Shown: positions 10,834 through 21,647 of the stretch, piece by piece
Layout: each line of letters starts with the position of its first letter
Position numbering within the stretch: position 1 is the first letter of the stretch
Source of the DNA: Trileptium ribeirensis
Lineage: Eukaryota > Nematoda > Enoplea > Enoplida > Thoracostomopsidae
NCBI GenBank assembly: GCA_030248225.1
Contig: JASANE010024940.1
Location: forward strand, 1 to 64,000
Length of the DNA stretch: 64,000 nt
Direction of reading: 5' to 3'
Program-made: the position numbers and the translations under genes
Notes under the pieces: generated by a model
Seen by the model: only the letters and a program-made list of their open reading frames with translations
Told to the model about the DNA's origin: nothing
Database searches by the model: none

Positions 10834-11566
10834 AACTTAGTAAAAGTTCGCTCGCACGTGGGTACCTCAAGCGAATAGGGAAGTAAGTAGTTGGCAGGCT
10901 GCAATACAGAACCCGGTTCTCTAATGCCTAGAAAGCTCCAGCTGCAGATGTAGGTAAGAATTTGAGAGTAGAGGATAGAAAATTGTGTAAGCAACCGTAC
11001 TCAGTCACACAAGTATGCGTAGCAAAAACTGACCTTCACAAGAAGCGGATAACAACCTATAAAGATTATATTATTACAGATGGACAACTGCGTTCAGCAA
11101 CGCGGTGATAGTCGAATAGACAACAGCGTTCAGCGACGCGGTGATAGTGAGAACAGACAATCCGAAGATAGCCACGGCAAATGGCTAACGACAGTCGGAC
11201 CGACAACTCTGATTTATGTCCGGCGTCTAAAGCGCTTTTATATTTTAACAAAAATAAAACCTCGCGTCGACCAGCTCGAGGTTTAGTTGTTTATGTGCTC
11301 TTTTGGCATGTTTCGGACACTGCCCGCTGTAAGTCGCTGCTGTCTACTAACCTGCCAATGCTTGTCAGGGTCTGCGTTTACCTGGTTATCATTCTACGAG
11401 GGTTTATATATATCCGGCCGCCGCTTGAAAGTTTAAACTAATTTGCTATACACGGCGAGGTATGTGTATGTAGCCGCGTTTCGGGTTTTGAAATGTGTTT
11501 CGCTGTCAGGCTTTGTCGACTTTATCAAAGATTGGACACTAGCTAGTGAGGGGGGCTAAGCAGCAG
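10834..11566 (+). other. Non-coding stretch upstream of the internal TATA box
   Basis: No convincing frame. It holds a 36-bp tandem duplication (11083-11118 and 11119-11154, each containing ttcagc and cgcggtgatagt) and a G-rich run gaggggggc at about 11548. Under the long-LTR model this is U3, where short direct repeats often act as enhancer sites. Confidence 0.35.
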
Positions 11567-11574
11567 TATAAAAG
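11567..11574 (+). promoter_or_regulatory. TATA box, probable LTR promoter
   Basis: TATAAAAG followed about 8-24 bp later by a small hairpin (cccaat...attggg, 11582-11598) and then cagtcgagctcttagg and a pyrimidine-rich tract. This is the usual look of a retroelement core promoter and start region. It lies about 350 bp before the shared right repeat, so the left copy lacks it. Confidence 0.5.
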
Positions 11575-11921
11575 AAGACTGCCCAATTTAGCATTGGGAC
11601 CAGTCGAGCTCTTAGGCTTTTGTTTTGGCGGTTGTCGCCATTTAAATTTTATTATTCTCGCTATGCTTTTGCTTTTCTTTTCGGTTTTCTTTTGGATTTA
11701 CTAGGGGTGGTTTCTCGCCGTGTCAAACTACTCTCTAAAATTTTGTTCCTCCTCGCTCTCGACTGGTTCCGCACCAGTCGGGCCATTTTCAGTGTGTTTT
11801 GTGGTTGGTCTGGCGGGTGTTAGCATTTCCTCACGAAATTCTAGTTAATAAGTGTAACAGGAAAGCAAATTTTTGGAAATTTTCGTAGTAATGCGCTCGA
11901 GGTCAGAAATAGTTACAATTC

Positions 11922-13238
11922 TACTCGTGTGTCGGAAAACAGAACTAGGAAAGAGTTGCGAAGTTGGAGACAGTCGCGATCACCGTCGCGTGTTTATAGT
12001 ACTTAGATTTGTAGGAGTTTTCAACGTAACTTTCGGTTTAGATCAAATCGGAACAAGTCTTACGCTGGCTAGGAATACAGTTTTATGCCTTAATGGAATA
12101 AACACATCGCATAGTCGTTTGCGTGAGAAGGCTTACTTTCACTGTCCCCCGACCCCGTAAACGCTTGATACTCGCAGTATCGGGTTTCTTTCTTTCCATA
12201 CGAAACGCCTGGGGCAAAGTGCGTAGCAATCAAGTTGTGCCAATGACTGCGGCCCTGGGTGAGCGCGTAATTGGCATGCAAACCTAGTGCTAGCATAGCA
12301 GAGAAATCACAAAACGGGTTGAGCTCGGGTGGATAAGGTTAAGACCGAACCAATTTCTCATGATGCATTGGTAAGGAAATTCGATCGAAGAAGACACGCC
12401 GCTTACCACCTCGGAGCATGGTGCCCTGCCCGGCACCTTGCGTCATTAAGTTATTCATAGCTTGCGTTATTGAATTAAGCATGGTGGTTATCTGACTCAT
12501 GATACGTGTCCAATTTTTATGTGTTTATATACGCGTGTTCATCAGTAAATAGTTAAAGTGGTTATGATGGCTCACAAGCGATACGTTTACCCGTTTTAGT
12601 TGTTCACGTTAGGTTGGGTCAAGCTTACAATCGAGTATAAGGCACCCCCGGCAGCACACGATTAAAATTCATTTCATATCCGAGAACTGCAGTTCATGAT
12701 AATATAGCGTTGAAGCCAGCGAGCAAACAAGTAGGTGCAGTCGAAATACTAAGAAAGTTTACATACACACAGCCCGCTTAGGGCCCTGGTAAAATAGTTG
12801 CAGGCACAGGGCGCTCGCCAGTTGCCTTATATAACGACCTACATAAGATAAAAAGGGGTTCTGGGGGCAGCTCCCCAGTGTCCCAGCGCCATTTTACTCG
12901 AGCGAACAGCCCAAATGGGTCCCGGAGGGTAAGGCATATTTATCTAAGGGGTGGTACTTGGGATAATGGGACACGACCAAACCGGGGACCAAATGATCTT
13001 AGGCTAATGAGGGAAAAGCGGGTCAGCCTTATTACCTGGAGCATGCTTAAGGGTCGACCCTCGCTCAGGGGGACCATCATGCCACTAGCAGGTGGGCCAA
13101 TATAGGGGCTAGGCCGAACACCCTGGTAAACCCGCCGGCAACCTACTGAGTCGTGGAAGTTCGGGTTGTCCGTTCACCACATCAAGAAAAAAGGCGGTGC
13201 AGCTGGGATCCCTTAGGGCCAGAACTGGCCCTAGTACA
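11922..13238 (+). repeat. Right LTR copy (shared part)
   Basis: Direct repeat of 556-1917. It has a 15-bp insertion near 12716 and lacks about 40 bp near 13148 relative to the left copy. It ends with the palindrome agggccag-aa-ctggccct (13215-13232), then ctagtaca. The full 3' LTR may begin much earlier, after the polypurine tract. Confidence 0.75.
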
Positions 13239-14334
13239 CTTGTATATGTCTATATTCATAGTTTTGGTAGTAGTACGTAATTTTTTATTTTGGTCAGTAT
13301 TATCTATATTAAATTGATAGCATATTATTTATAAACATCTTTTCAGATATTACTAGTAGAAAATGGGGTTCCTTTTTTGGATCGAGCTATGCTTGGCCGT
13401 TCCTCCTTACAAAATAGTTCAGGGAGAGGGTCCATGTCGAATTTTTCTCGGAAACACCAAGTGCCATATATCCGGTCGAACTACAATTGGCCGTCCCTTT
13501 TTTTTGATGAAATTTTACTTTAGACTACCAGGCAGTGTTTGTATGATGGGCTGGGTGGACATTGCTAAAGCTTGCCAAGATCGGCTCGTCTGCGATAACT
13601 AAAGTCACAATGACTGGTAGCAGTGCTATCAGCGACTATTTAAACCAGAGCCCTGCGGGCAAAAATTTGAAAACAAACGGACTTGAGAAAAGAAACAAAC
13701 TGATATCCAGCACACATATTAAAATATCGGGCATTGCCTTGCACTAGATACGTGTGGGATCAGTATCCAGACGACATTTTAGCTTCCTGAGTCTTATCGC
13801 AATACATGTATAGATCAGATTTGAATTTTTCAGGTTAAAATTATACTTTTGATTGACTTATAATTGATTGATTATAACGGTAGTAACTAAAAATCTATAT
13901 ATAAACACACAAATAGTACTAAACTCCGTAGTACAATATAATTAACTCGCAATTATGTAAGACATGTTGTAATACCCAGAAACTCAGAATTTTGAGATAA
14001 CAACTATATATATTTTACGTTGATTTTCCTATTTAGAGTCTATTCTAAAGCGAAAATATTGATCTGCCTTTGATGACTTAGTTGCACCGTTCTGCGCTCA
14101 ATCTGACATATTATACGTATTTTCAGCTAAATTCCGCACATTCCTAGTATTTTCGTACATAACTCTGACGGTTAGGGTCATTTGCCCAATTATCGACCTC
14201 AGGCATATAGATACATAGAATAAATATATTCGTAGCATACCCGTTTTTTGACTTGGTTTTCTGACGATTCTATCGCGCTGTAAAAGTTATTAGAAACCAA
14301 TACCTACAAATTTTTGTGGTAAAAATAGATCATT
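13239..14334. other. AT-rich flank, no supported gene
   Basis: A 79-codon frame at 13363 starts with a hydrophobic stretch and has five Cys, but nothing else supports it as a gene. Two similar GC-richer segments (gagctatgcttggccgt and gaactacaattggccgt) about 90 bp apart look like an old duplication. The rest is AT-rich with no signal seen. Confidence 0.5.
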
Positions 14335-15100
14335 TTGCTAGGTTCCCTAGCTAACCCATTTTTTGGGTTTTTTTCCTTATCTCCCAGCCCGAATTTGGTC
14401 AGTTTTGAAGCTACAGAGCTGATTTTGGCATCAATCGATTTAGCCATATCCCTGAATTTGTTTAGATATTTTGAGGTCCCAATGGTCCTTTGGGAACTTG
14501 AGGTCCCTTGGGAACCAAAAAAATCTTTTCTTCGGAATATGGTCATGTTAAATACCGTTCTACTCGGCTTGAAGAGAGAAATCTATTACAATCTACGCCA
14601 CCGTTAGATAGTTATGAAGGCCCAAGGTGCGAAAATAAAATGCAGGAGATATCCGTTCTCGATATACTAAGCCTAAGTTTTAGTCTTAGCCTAAGCTAAG
14701 GTCTTTATATGAGACATACACTAAGCCTAAGTCGGGAGTTGTCGCCCCGAACCCCCCGCTCTAAGCTGTTCTATTTTCTAACGTTATAACGTACATCTTC
14801 TTGGAATTACTTCGGCCCTCATAACTTTGTAACGGTAATGTAGATTTCAATAAACTACACACCGGTAGATTTCGCTCATCAAGCCGAGTCGAATGGAACC
14901 CAACATGACCATATTTCGAAGAAAAACAAATTTTGGGTTCCCCAGGGGACCATTGGGGCCTCAAAAATCAAAAATTTTTTCAGGGATTTGAGGGAGCATT
15001 TTCTGAACCCCTTCATCGAGTTGAACCGATTAATATAAAAATGAGCTATGTTTGTTCAAAATTTACCAAATTCGGACTGGGAGGATAACAGAAAAGAACC
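14335..15100. mobile_element. Foldback element with telomere-like centre
   Basis: The left arm (about 14335-14640) and right arm (about 14790-15100) are imperfect inverted copies. Matching landmarks are gaatatggtcatgtt on the left against aacatgaccatatttc on the right, and cccgaatttggtca against accaaattcgga. Arms are about 300 bp and the spacer about 150 bp. The spacer holds degenerate GCCTAA units (aagcctaag, cttagcctaagc, ctaagcctaag). The frames on both strands here are mirror shadows of the arms. No transposase is present, so it would be non-autonomous. Confidence 0.7.
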
Positions 15101-15252
15101 AGTTTTTTTACACAAAAGGCTGTGGCTTAAAATCGGACTCGCAGAAATATGTAATTTTTGTTTTAATGTACTTTTTCTAAATCATATAATTTTAGTCTTG
15201 ATAAATTCACAGCAAACGTAAACAGCAAATATATTAATAAAATTATCCAACG

Positions 15253-15360
15253 GGACGGGGCACCAATATCAAACTGGAGCGGGACCAATATCAAGCTGGA
15301 AGGGCACCATTATCAAACTGGAGGGGACACCAATATCAAACTGGAGATGGAACCAATATT
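15253..15360. repeat. Minisatellite, units of about 21-24 bp
   Basis: Four to five imperfect copies of a unit containing caccaatatcaaactggag, differing by small substitutions and indels. Confidence 0.75.
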
Positions 15361-15401
15361 AATAATGAGTTTGCTGTAACAGATTTTTGTTTCTAATGGC
15401 T

Positions 15402-15548
15402 AGCTGTTAGAAACTTTTGTCTCTTAAAGCCAGGTGTAACACACAAAAATATCTTGTAGCCAACAATTAAATATTTGAAATTCTAACGGATAGTTATTAG
15501 AGACGTTTGTTTGTAACTTTCAGTAAGAGACAAAAGTTTCTAACAGCT
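15402..15548. repeat. Perfect 25-bp inverted repeat with 97-bp spacer
   Basis: Arms 15402-15426 and 15524-15548 are exact reverse complements (starting agctgttagaaactt and ending aagtttctaacagct). Related words (ttctaatggctagctg, ttctaacggatag) lie nearby, suggesting a small MITE-like foldback. Confidence 0.75.
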
Positions 15549-18500
15549 TTTAAATAAATATATTAAATAACAAAAATATTAATTTAGCCAGGGACAAATA
15601 ATAACCTATGTTTATTGTTGAAAAAATAGGCCAAATTTTTATAGCAATTGCATTAATATATGCGAACAGAAACACGATATTAATTTATAAATTCTATTGT
15701 CGTTACATTAGCTACCAAATTTTTATCGTTAATGCAATAGAAGCCAGCATTATATTGCTGGTAAATATATCCGTAACTGGTAATGTTGCTAACATGCTAC
15801 AAGAAAACTATTCTCGCTGCATTTATGTTAGATTCCATTGTCGCTACAATGGCATTGAGCAAGCTGTTGATGTTGGAACAACAATATAGTTTCTTTGTTA
15901 GGTGCACTAAAAGCAATCGTTATTGCAACAACAATATTTATGGGCAACGCTATTGCTGAAACCAAAATAGAAAAGCTTAACACTCTGCAATAACATAAAG
16001 AAAATATATCGTCTTTTCAATAGCTTACGGTGTGCTTTTCGTGCACGCAGATCTCTGTGAACGACGCATTATTCGATTTTGTTGTAGCCCTTTCCTTGCG
16101 CAATTAATTTGTCCTGTAATTTTGATATACCCGAGCAAGCTCTAGGACCTGGTCTCGAATTGAATGATAAGGAGCTGCGTTGTATTGGGCAATTTAAGAG
16201 CTGTTGTTAAGTTCTTCAAGGAATCTCACAACCCCATCAAATAACTTATGTGCAAACGAACAGCGCATAACAGACGCTACTAACGCAACGATCCGCGATA
16301 TTGCACCAATGAGCATGAAAGTTTCATTGGAAATTGTCATGTCGAAACAAACAGATATATGTATTAATTCTTTAAATCGCTCAATATATACGATATTATC
16401 TAGACCAAGCGCCGACAATTTCTGATACAAATTTTATAAAGCCACATATATATTATATTTGCTACGAATTTGATTCTAATTGAAATCAGTTTAATATCAC
16501 GTAAATTTTTTGTGATTTTATAAGTTTTTCTAACTCTGTTAGGTGACAATATGAATTCCAAGTACTAACAGGGTATTTTTAACCAACTAAGAAAAAGTTT
16601 ATTTTCTTGGTTGACAAGTGTATCTGCTAATACTATATATTACAAAAATCATGCTTTGGCACTACTTTAATTTTATCATATTTAGCTAATTTTTTATGTA
16701 TTTACTTTCAATCGTGATTTACTCATGTTAAAGTTCCACTTAATTTCATGCTAATTACAATCAAACGTCTAGGTTCATTAGATATGGTTTATTGTGCGAA
16801 AAATTAGCTGCTGATAACGCTTAAACTCGTTTGTACCCTAATTTATTTATCTATTGTGCAATATTTGCCAAACTCAAGCCGACGCCATAGACTACCGTCA
16901 TATTGCAAGTGGTGTACACAAACCACTGAGCTATTTCTGAGCTGCTGCTCAGCCTATTAAGGAACCTCTCAACGTATGCGAGTGACATCACACACTCACA
17001 CAAAGTCTACACGACAAAGGTAGTCAACACAACGGTTCATCTATGCGCTGATGCGACTATGCAGCAATGGGAAGTGAAGGGTTAGTTAAGCAATAGGTTA
17101 ATTTTTGATTAATTAAGCAGTGGAATAGTTTTTAATTGGTCCTTTTATGTCCGAAATAATTTGTCCTTCGTGCAATATATGACAAACTCTAAGGACTAAA
17201 TCATGATCGTACTAGGCATTGCCGGCAGAGAACGGAAACTACTGATCTTTCTAAGATCTCTTAATCAGTTCATTAAGAAACCTCGCAAATTGAGCGAATA
17301 ACTAACCACGTTGATACAAATACCAACGATAACCGCAGTCAACACTGCGCTTCAATCTGTATCAATAGGCATCTAAAGAGATACAAGATGAAATCCATTC
17401 CTGGGCCTTTAGTATAAGTATTATAGCGACTTGGTTATACCTGGGCCAAGGAGATAAATATTTGGCCTATACCGCCCGAAGTTATTCTACGCTGGCAGCA
17501 GCTAGGAATTTCATTTGTTTTCCATTTTCGTGAGTACTGAAATTTTTTGCCCGGCTTGTTTCGGAAAATACCAAACATACGATCATTCATTCCAATACAA
17601 CAAGGTATTTATAAAATTCTTCGAAAAGCGGTTTTGTCAAACACATTTATTCAGTATTTTTTAACTATGGTAACGTTGTTAGCAGGATACGTTAACGACA
17701 CAGAATCGTTGAGGATTAACTAATGCCAAGAGTTATATGATAAGCATTCCACTAAAGATAATATGAGCCATTATATTATAGCCATTGTGAGGGAGGCGAT
17801 ACCCTTGCAGAAATTATATTGATTTTTGGATAAAACAATAGATTTTGTTGTGGCATTTTGTCGTAGAACATTACGACAGTACTGGTTATAGTGTTGTATC
17901 ATGTATAATAAGTCGCAAATACCGTGAATATTCTGGCAAACGGAACTATCTTGCCAAGTTATAATATATACCTAAATCCATTGGTGTTGTTTTATGTTTC
18001 TGACAGAGATACACACGAATGCGTATGCTTAAATCTGGGAAATATAAAGCCTAATTAGTAAAGTACTGATATGTCGATTTTAAAAGTTACTAAATTTTTT
18101 CGCTGACCTTAATAGCCGGAAATGTTACGCCAGTTTTGGTCGTGAGGAATAAATTATATATCGGAATATGATCTGTTTGACAAAATGGAAATTGTGATTG
18201 GAGATCTAATGAAAATCTCTACTGTCTGTGTGGAAGATTGTAACGGGAGTAAAAGGTTTATTTTAGAGCATCCTACATTTTCGGCCCATCAGTGTTCTTT
18301 TTTAGTTTCGAGGGAAAATCATTGGGACCTTACTTAGCTGGGATGTACGACGTTTGGGACCAAGGGATAGTGAGAATATATCTGACAAAATGACCAAAAT
18401 TCAAAATTATTAAGAATTTTCTCCTATTTATCAGTTTTACCAAAGTTGGTAAACAGGTGAAACACATAAAAATCGTTTGTATGGCATGTTAACAATTAAT

Positions 18501-19444
18501 ACTATCAGAAAGTTAAGAAATTTATGCTTCGATCACAAGGTTCGGATTAGGGGTTGCCCGTTTGCTAAATCGAACGTAGGGTTGGATTTAGAATCGACAG
18601 TCATCGAAAGTGTGACGTAAATGTTGTCTATCATTGAACTTTCTCAAGAATCTGATCGTTGCATTAAAATAGTGTCCAAAGTCTTCTGGGTTCGAGTGTA
18701 ATCATCAGTTCGCTATAAAATTTATATGGAACTTAGAAGCTATGGTAATTCCTAGCTTAAATCAAACTTCATCCTTTTTAAATTATAAATATCAAACTGG
18801 CTAGCGCCCGTATTGGTCGCTCATTACATATAGTGATTGAGGCTAGCGCTCATTCAGGTTATAACTAGATTATGTCGGATAGAACTTAAAAGAAATTGCA
18901 CAATTGGTTATATTACACTCGTTAGTACCGTAACAAGGGAAAAACTAAAGTGACATACGACCAGCAATCCCAAACCCGCTAGCTTCGTTTTCAGCATAGG
19001 GCCGTTCAAAAATTCTCGGTGCCAAAAGGACAACGACAGAAGTCAGGCCTTGCGAGTCAAGGCAACCTGGAATCAATGAAACCAATGAGTGAAAACGTAA
19101 AGTTTTATGTTGCCTGAACACCTCCAGATTTACCAGTGCTGATAAGCACTGATAAAACAACAGGTTGCTGTATAAAAACGACCCACAAATTGTAGAGCAA
19201 AATGAAAAAAACTGCAAAACCTATCAGCAAAGTCGATGAGTAGGTTTAGCACAGGCAAATTGAGTTAGCTTATTTTAATCCGAATCAGCAGTAAACCCAA
19301 TAAGAGTTCAAAAATGGTGGGATAAAATAAACACAGAAGAATTGGTCGATATTAGAACACGGAAAAATTGTGAAGGAATCAGAATACAATTATTTAAGAT
19401 AGGGCATGCCACAATTTTTAGGCAAAAATTTTATGCTTCCTTGA
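15549..19444. other. AT-rich intergenic DNA
   Basis: No supported gene or RNA. Frames are at most about 90 codons and have no recognisable domain. About 15700-15800 and 15900-15960 hold short palindromic words (ccagc...gctgg, attgcaacaacaatatt). A diverged repeat sharing ttaagraacctc occurs near 16960 and 17276 and again in an intron at 36605. Confidence 0.5.
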
Positions 19445-19769
19445 GATAATGATATGAAACGACGAGCCAACCTTAGAACCTATTATACATAGGCCTAGAA
19501 GCTGGCTCTGTCTGTGGGGACCTCTAGTAACCTGTATAAACTAGACACGTGCTCCACCAAAGTGGGCCAGACCGAACAAATTGGAAAAAGCCTGCCTGTC
19601 TGCTGAGCTAATCGGTTCCTTGGAACTAAGCGGAATCAATGCTCCCTCGAGATTCAAGGAAGTCGAGGTCGTATTTGCTCTATTCCTAGAAAGCGGACGG
19701 TGCAGCTGGGCAACTCATCTTGTTTATTGAGGTGGCTTTTCTATTTGGCCTGTTTTTACCTCTAGTACA
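19445..19769 (+). repeat. Diverged relic of the LTR 3' end
   Basis: The order of words matches the LTR: cttagaacct, gtgggccagaccgaaca, gctgagctaatcggttcc, gtcgaggtcg, ggtgcagctgggc, then ctagtaca at the end (19762-19769). Compare gtgggccaatataggagccaggccgaaca and ctaagctaagcggttccc in the left LTR. The terminal palindrome is decayed. It is far more diverged than the two LTR copies are from each other, so it is an older solo LTR or fragment of the same family. Confidence 0.65.
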
Positions 19770-21538
19770 TACTCACGCTAAATAGACCAATGGCAGCAAA
19801 TTATGAATTTAAAAGATAAAAAAGATAATTATATTTGAATTCCGGTGCAACATTGTACTGCTTATTAACCTGCACGAAAGAAAATCATCTAATAACCAAA
19901 ACATGGAGTGGTCTGCACTATTAGTTCAGCCACACACAAAAGTCTAAACTAATAGCGTCTTTGATAACACTGTTAAAATGCGATAGTTTTGTAGTTTACA
20001 CTGCCTAGCTATATGGCATAGGTGCCCGCGGTCCATTAGCCTACGGGCGTATATGGTTTCAGCTGAATTTAGGTTTACAGAATGAGGGTAACCAAACATT
20101 TTCCCCTTCTCCCGGTTTCACCATTTTTCCAAATTTGCTAATTTTCCCCATTCGCTGCCAATTTTCAGAGAATTTTGAGCGTGCCGCAAAGGGTGGGGTG
20201 TGGAGCTTTAGGGAGTAAATATGGCTTGCAGTCGATCCGATTATTCGGCGGAGGAGGTAAACCCCTATACGAACTTATGTCAATAAATAACGTAAACGCC
20301 GCAAAAACGGACAAGTACGAAAGTGTTGACTTTGTCGCGTACAATGTTTCGACCATTAACAGCTGTCAACTTTCTACATTAAAGTCCGTTTAAAATTAAA
20401 AAATCAACAGTGTCGACTTCGCCAAGCTTGAGCTAATGCGTATTTTTGTAATATCGACAACAGGATGACCTGCACTTCACCTAGTTTCCTCCAGATGTTT
20501 TACAGTTTATAGTACGGTGGGTACCTATTTTACTTTTATTTTTTATGCCACAGTTCAACTTCAACGGTTCTATCGTGAACGCTACATTGTTTACATACAC
20601 AACCTCGTTAACGTCTACAGCCGGCGTACTGTTTACACAGAAATTGAAATCAAAGTTTCATGTTTAGCATAGTTTTGCGTCAAAGTTGTGCAAAAAAATT
20701 TAGAATTGAGCCAAGTGCTCAAACAAAAGATTTTGTGTTTCATTTATGTATACATGTGGTACACGTTACATACTCTCATGTGAATCCATCTGACCGCTGA
20801 CTACATTAAGCGTTCCAAAAGGACTGCGCAGTTGCAGACTTCACTTGATTTGCGAATAAGCAATTATCAGGGTTTTCTACTCCAATTTCAATATTTCGCA
20901 ATCGACTACTATCACTACTTCCAAAATTTCAAAGTTCACAATATTAACTAAATCTCCTCAGATTGCTCTGATCACCAATTTTCAATCCTTGTATTGCAAA
21001 ATCCTGTAAACCTCAATTAGCGTTCTCTAAAATTCTGCAAGTTTACATTTCCACAAAATGTCAAATTGTATGGTTGTTCCCAGCTTACTCAAATTTTCAA
21101 ATCCCCAAGTTAACAGATTCATACATTCCCAAATTGTAGTTTCCATCCAATAGACTTTCTGAAAATCATTGTCGAGCTTAAGTATTCGATTAGGTATCCG
21201 ATCGATAATAATTTAAGTAGAAACTTCTGTATCATATTTGCCACAAAATTCAAACTTTTGAATAATTTTATTTGAAGGCTATATTTTTCCACAGCAAGTT
21301 GAGATTGCTTTGCTGTTGTCAAACTATGGTAACTGTTAGTCCATTATTAATATGCTATTTATTTGGCAAAAAGTTATTATAAAACATTTTAGCGTTTCAC
21401 ATTTTCATTGCAATAGGTTAATATGCAAATGAGTACAATATAAACGGTAGCTATACATGGAGGTAAACGATTAGGCACTAGTTTTAGAAGCAACGTGCAC
21501 GTAGCGTCAGATAGTCTACGCGATTGATCTGCGCAACA
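19770..21538. other. Intergenic region upstream of the receptor gene
   Basis: No supported gene. A 72-codon frame at 20175 lacks ATG and any domain. About 20530-20660 has repeated gtttaca words. The last 100 bp are the likely promoter of the receptor gene. Confidence 0.5.
21439..21444 (+). promoter_or_regulatory. Possible TATA box of the receptor gene
   Basis: TATAAA lies 95 bp before the proposed start codon, with the octamer word atgcaaat just upstream (21423-21430). No transcript evidence is available; the only support is position. Confidence 0.3.
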
Positions 21539-21647
21539 ATGAATATGAAATCCCTTTTAAATTCGTTGGTTTTCTGGAGCTGTTTCTTTGTATCTTATTT
21601 AAACTTAGCTGACGGTTTCTTACAAAAGATTTTTGGTTCCAACATAA
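21539..21647 (+). CDS. Receptor exon 1: signal peptide
   Basis: ATG 21539; [20 protein letters not shown] is a clear signal-peptide start, probably cut after NLADG. Donor gtaagt at 21648, phase 1. The next phase-1 acceptor with a domain is exon 2, and joining them makes the codon aca (Thr) and an NIT glycosylation site. Inclusion in this gene is inferred from phase, distance and secretion signal. Confidence 0.65.

Larger units (their letters stand above)
556..13238 (+). mobile_element. Decayed LTR retroelement: gag, envelope-like segment, no recognisable pol
   Basis: Two direct repeats of about 1.3 kb (556-1917 and 11922-13238, roughly 90% alike by eye) bracket 10 kb of internal DNA. A Ty3/gypsy-type gag follows a long leader, and an envelope-like segment lies at 8767-9414. 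The DNA between them shows no protease, reverse transcriptase, RNase H or integrase motif that I can recognise. A polypurine tract (9503-9519) follows the envelope-like frame, and another unidentified frame follows that. All frames carry frameshifts or stops, so this copy is dead. The high GC and open frames contrast with the AT-rich host DNA. I see no clear target-site duplication: the flanks read actcg and cttgt. It could be a non-autonomous element mobilised by a relative, or a full element that lost pol. Confidence 0.75.

Noticed and set aside
13363..13602. 79-codon frame with a hydrophobic start and five Cys, after a possible acceptor (cttttcag)
   Set aside because: No domain and no partner exons, and it lies next to repeats. 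A small secreted protein is possible but unsupported.
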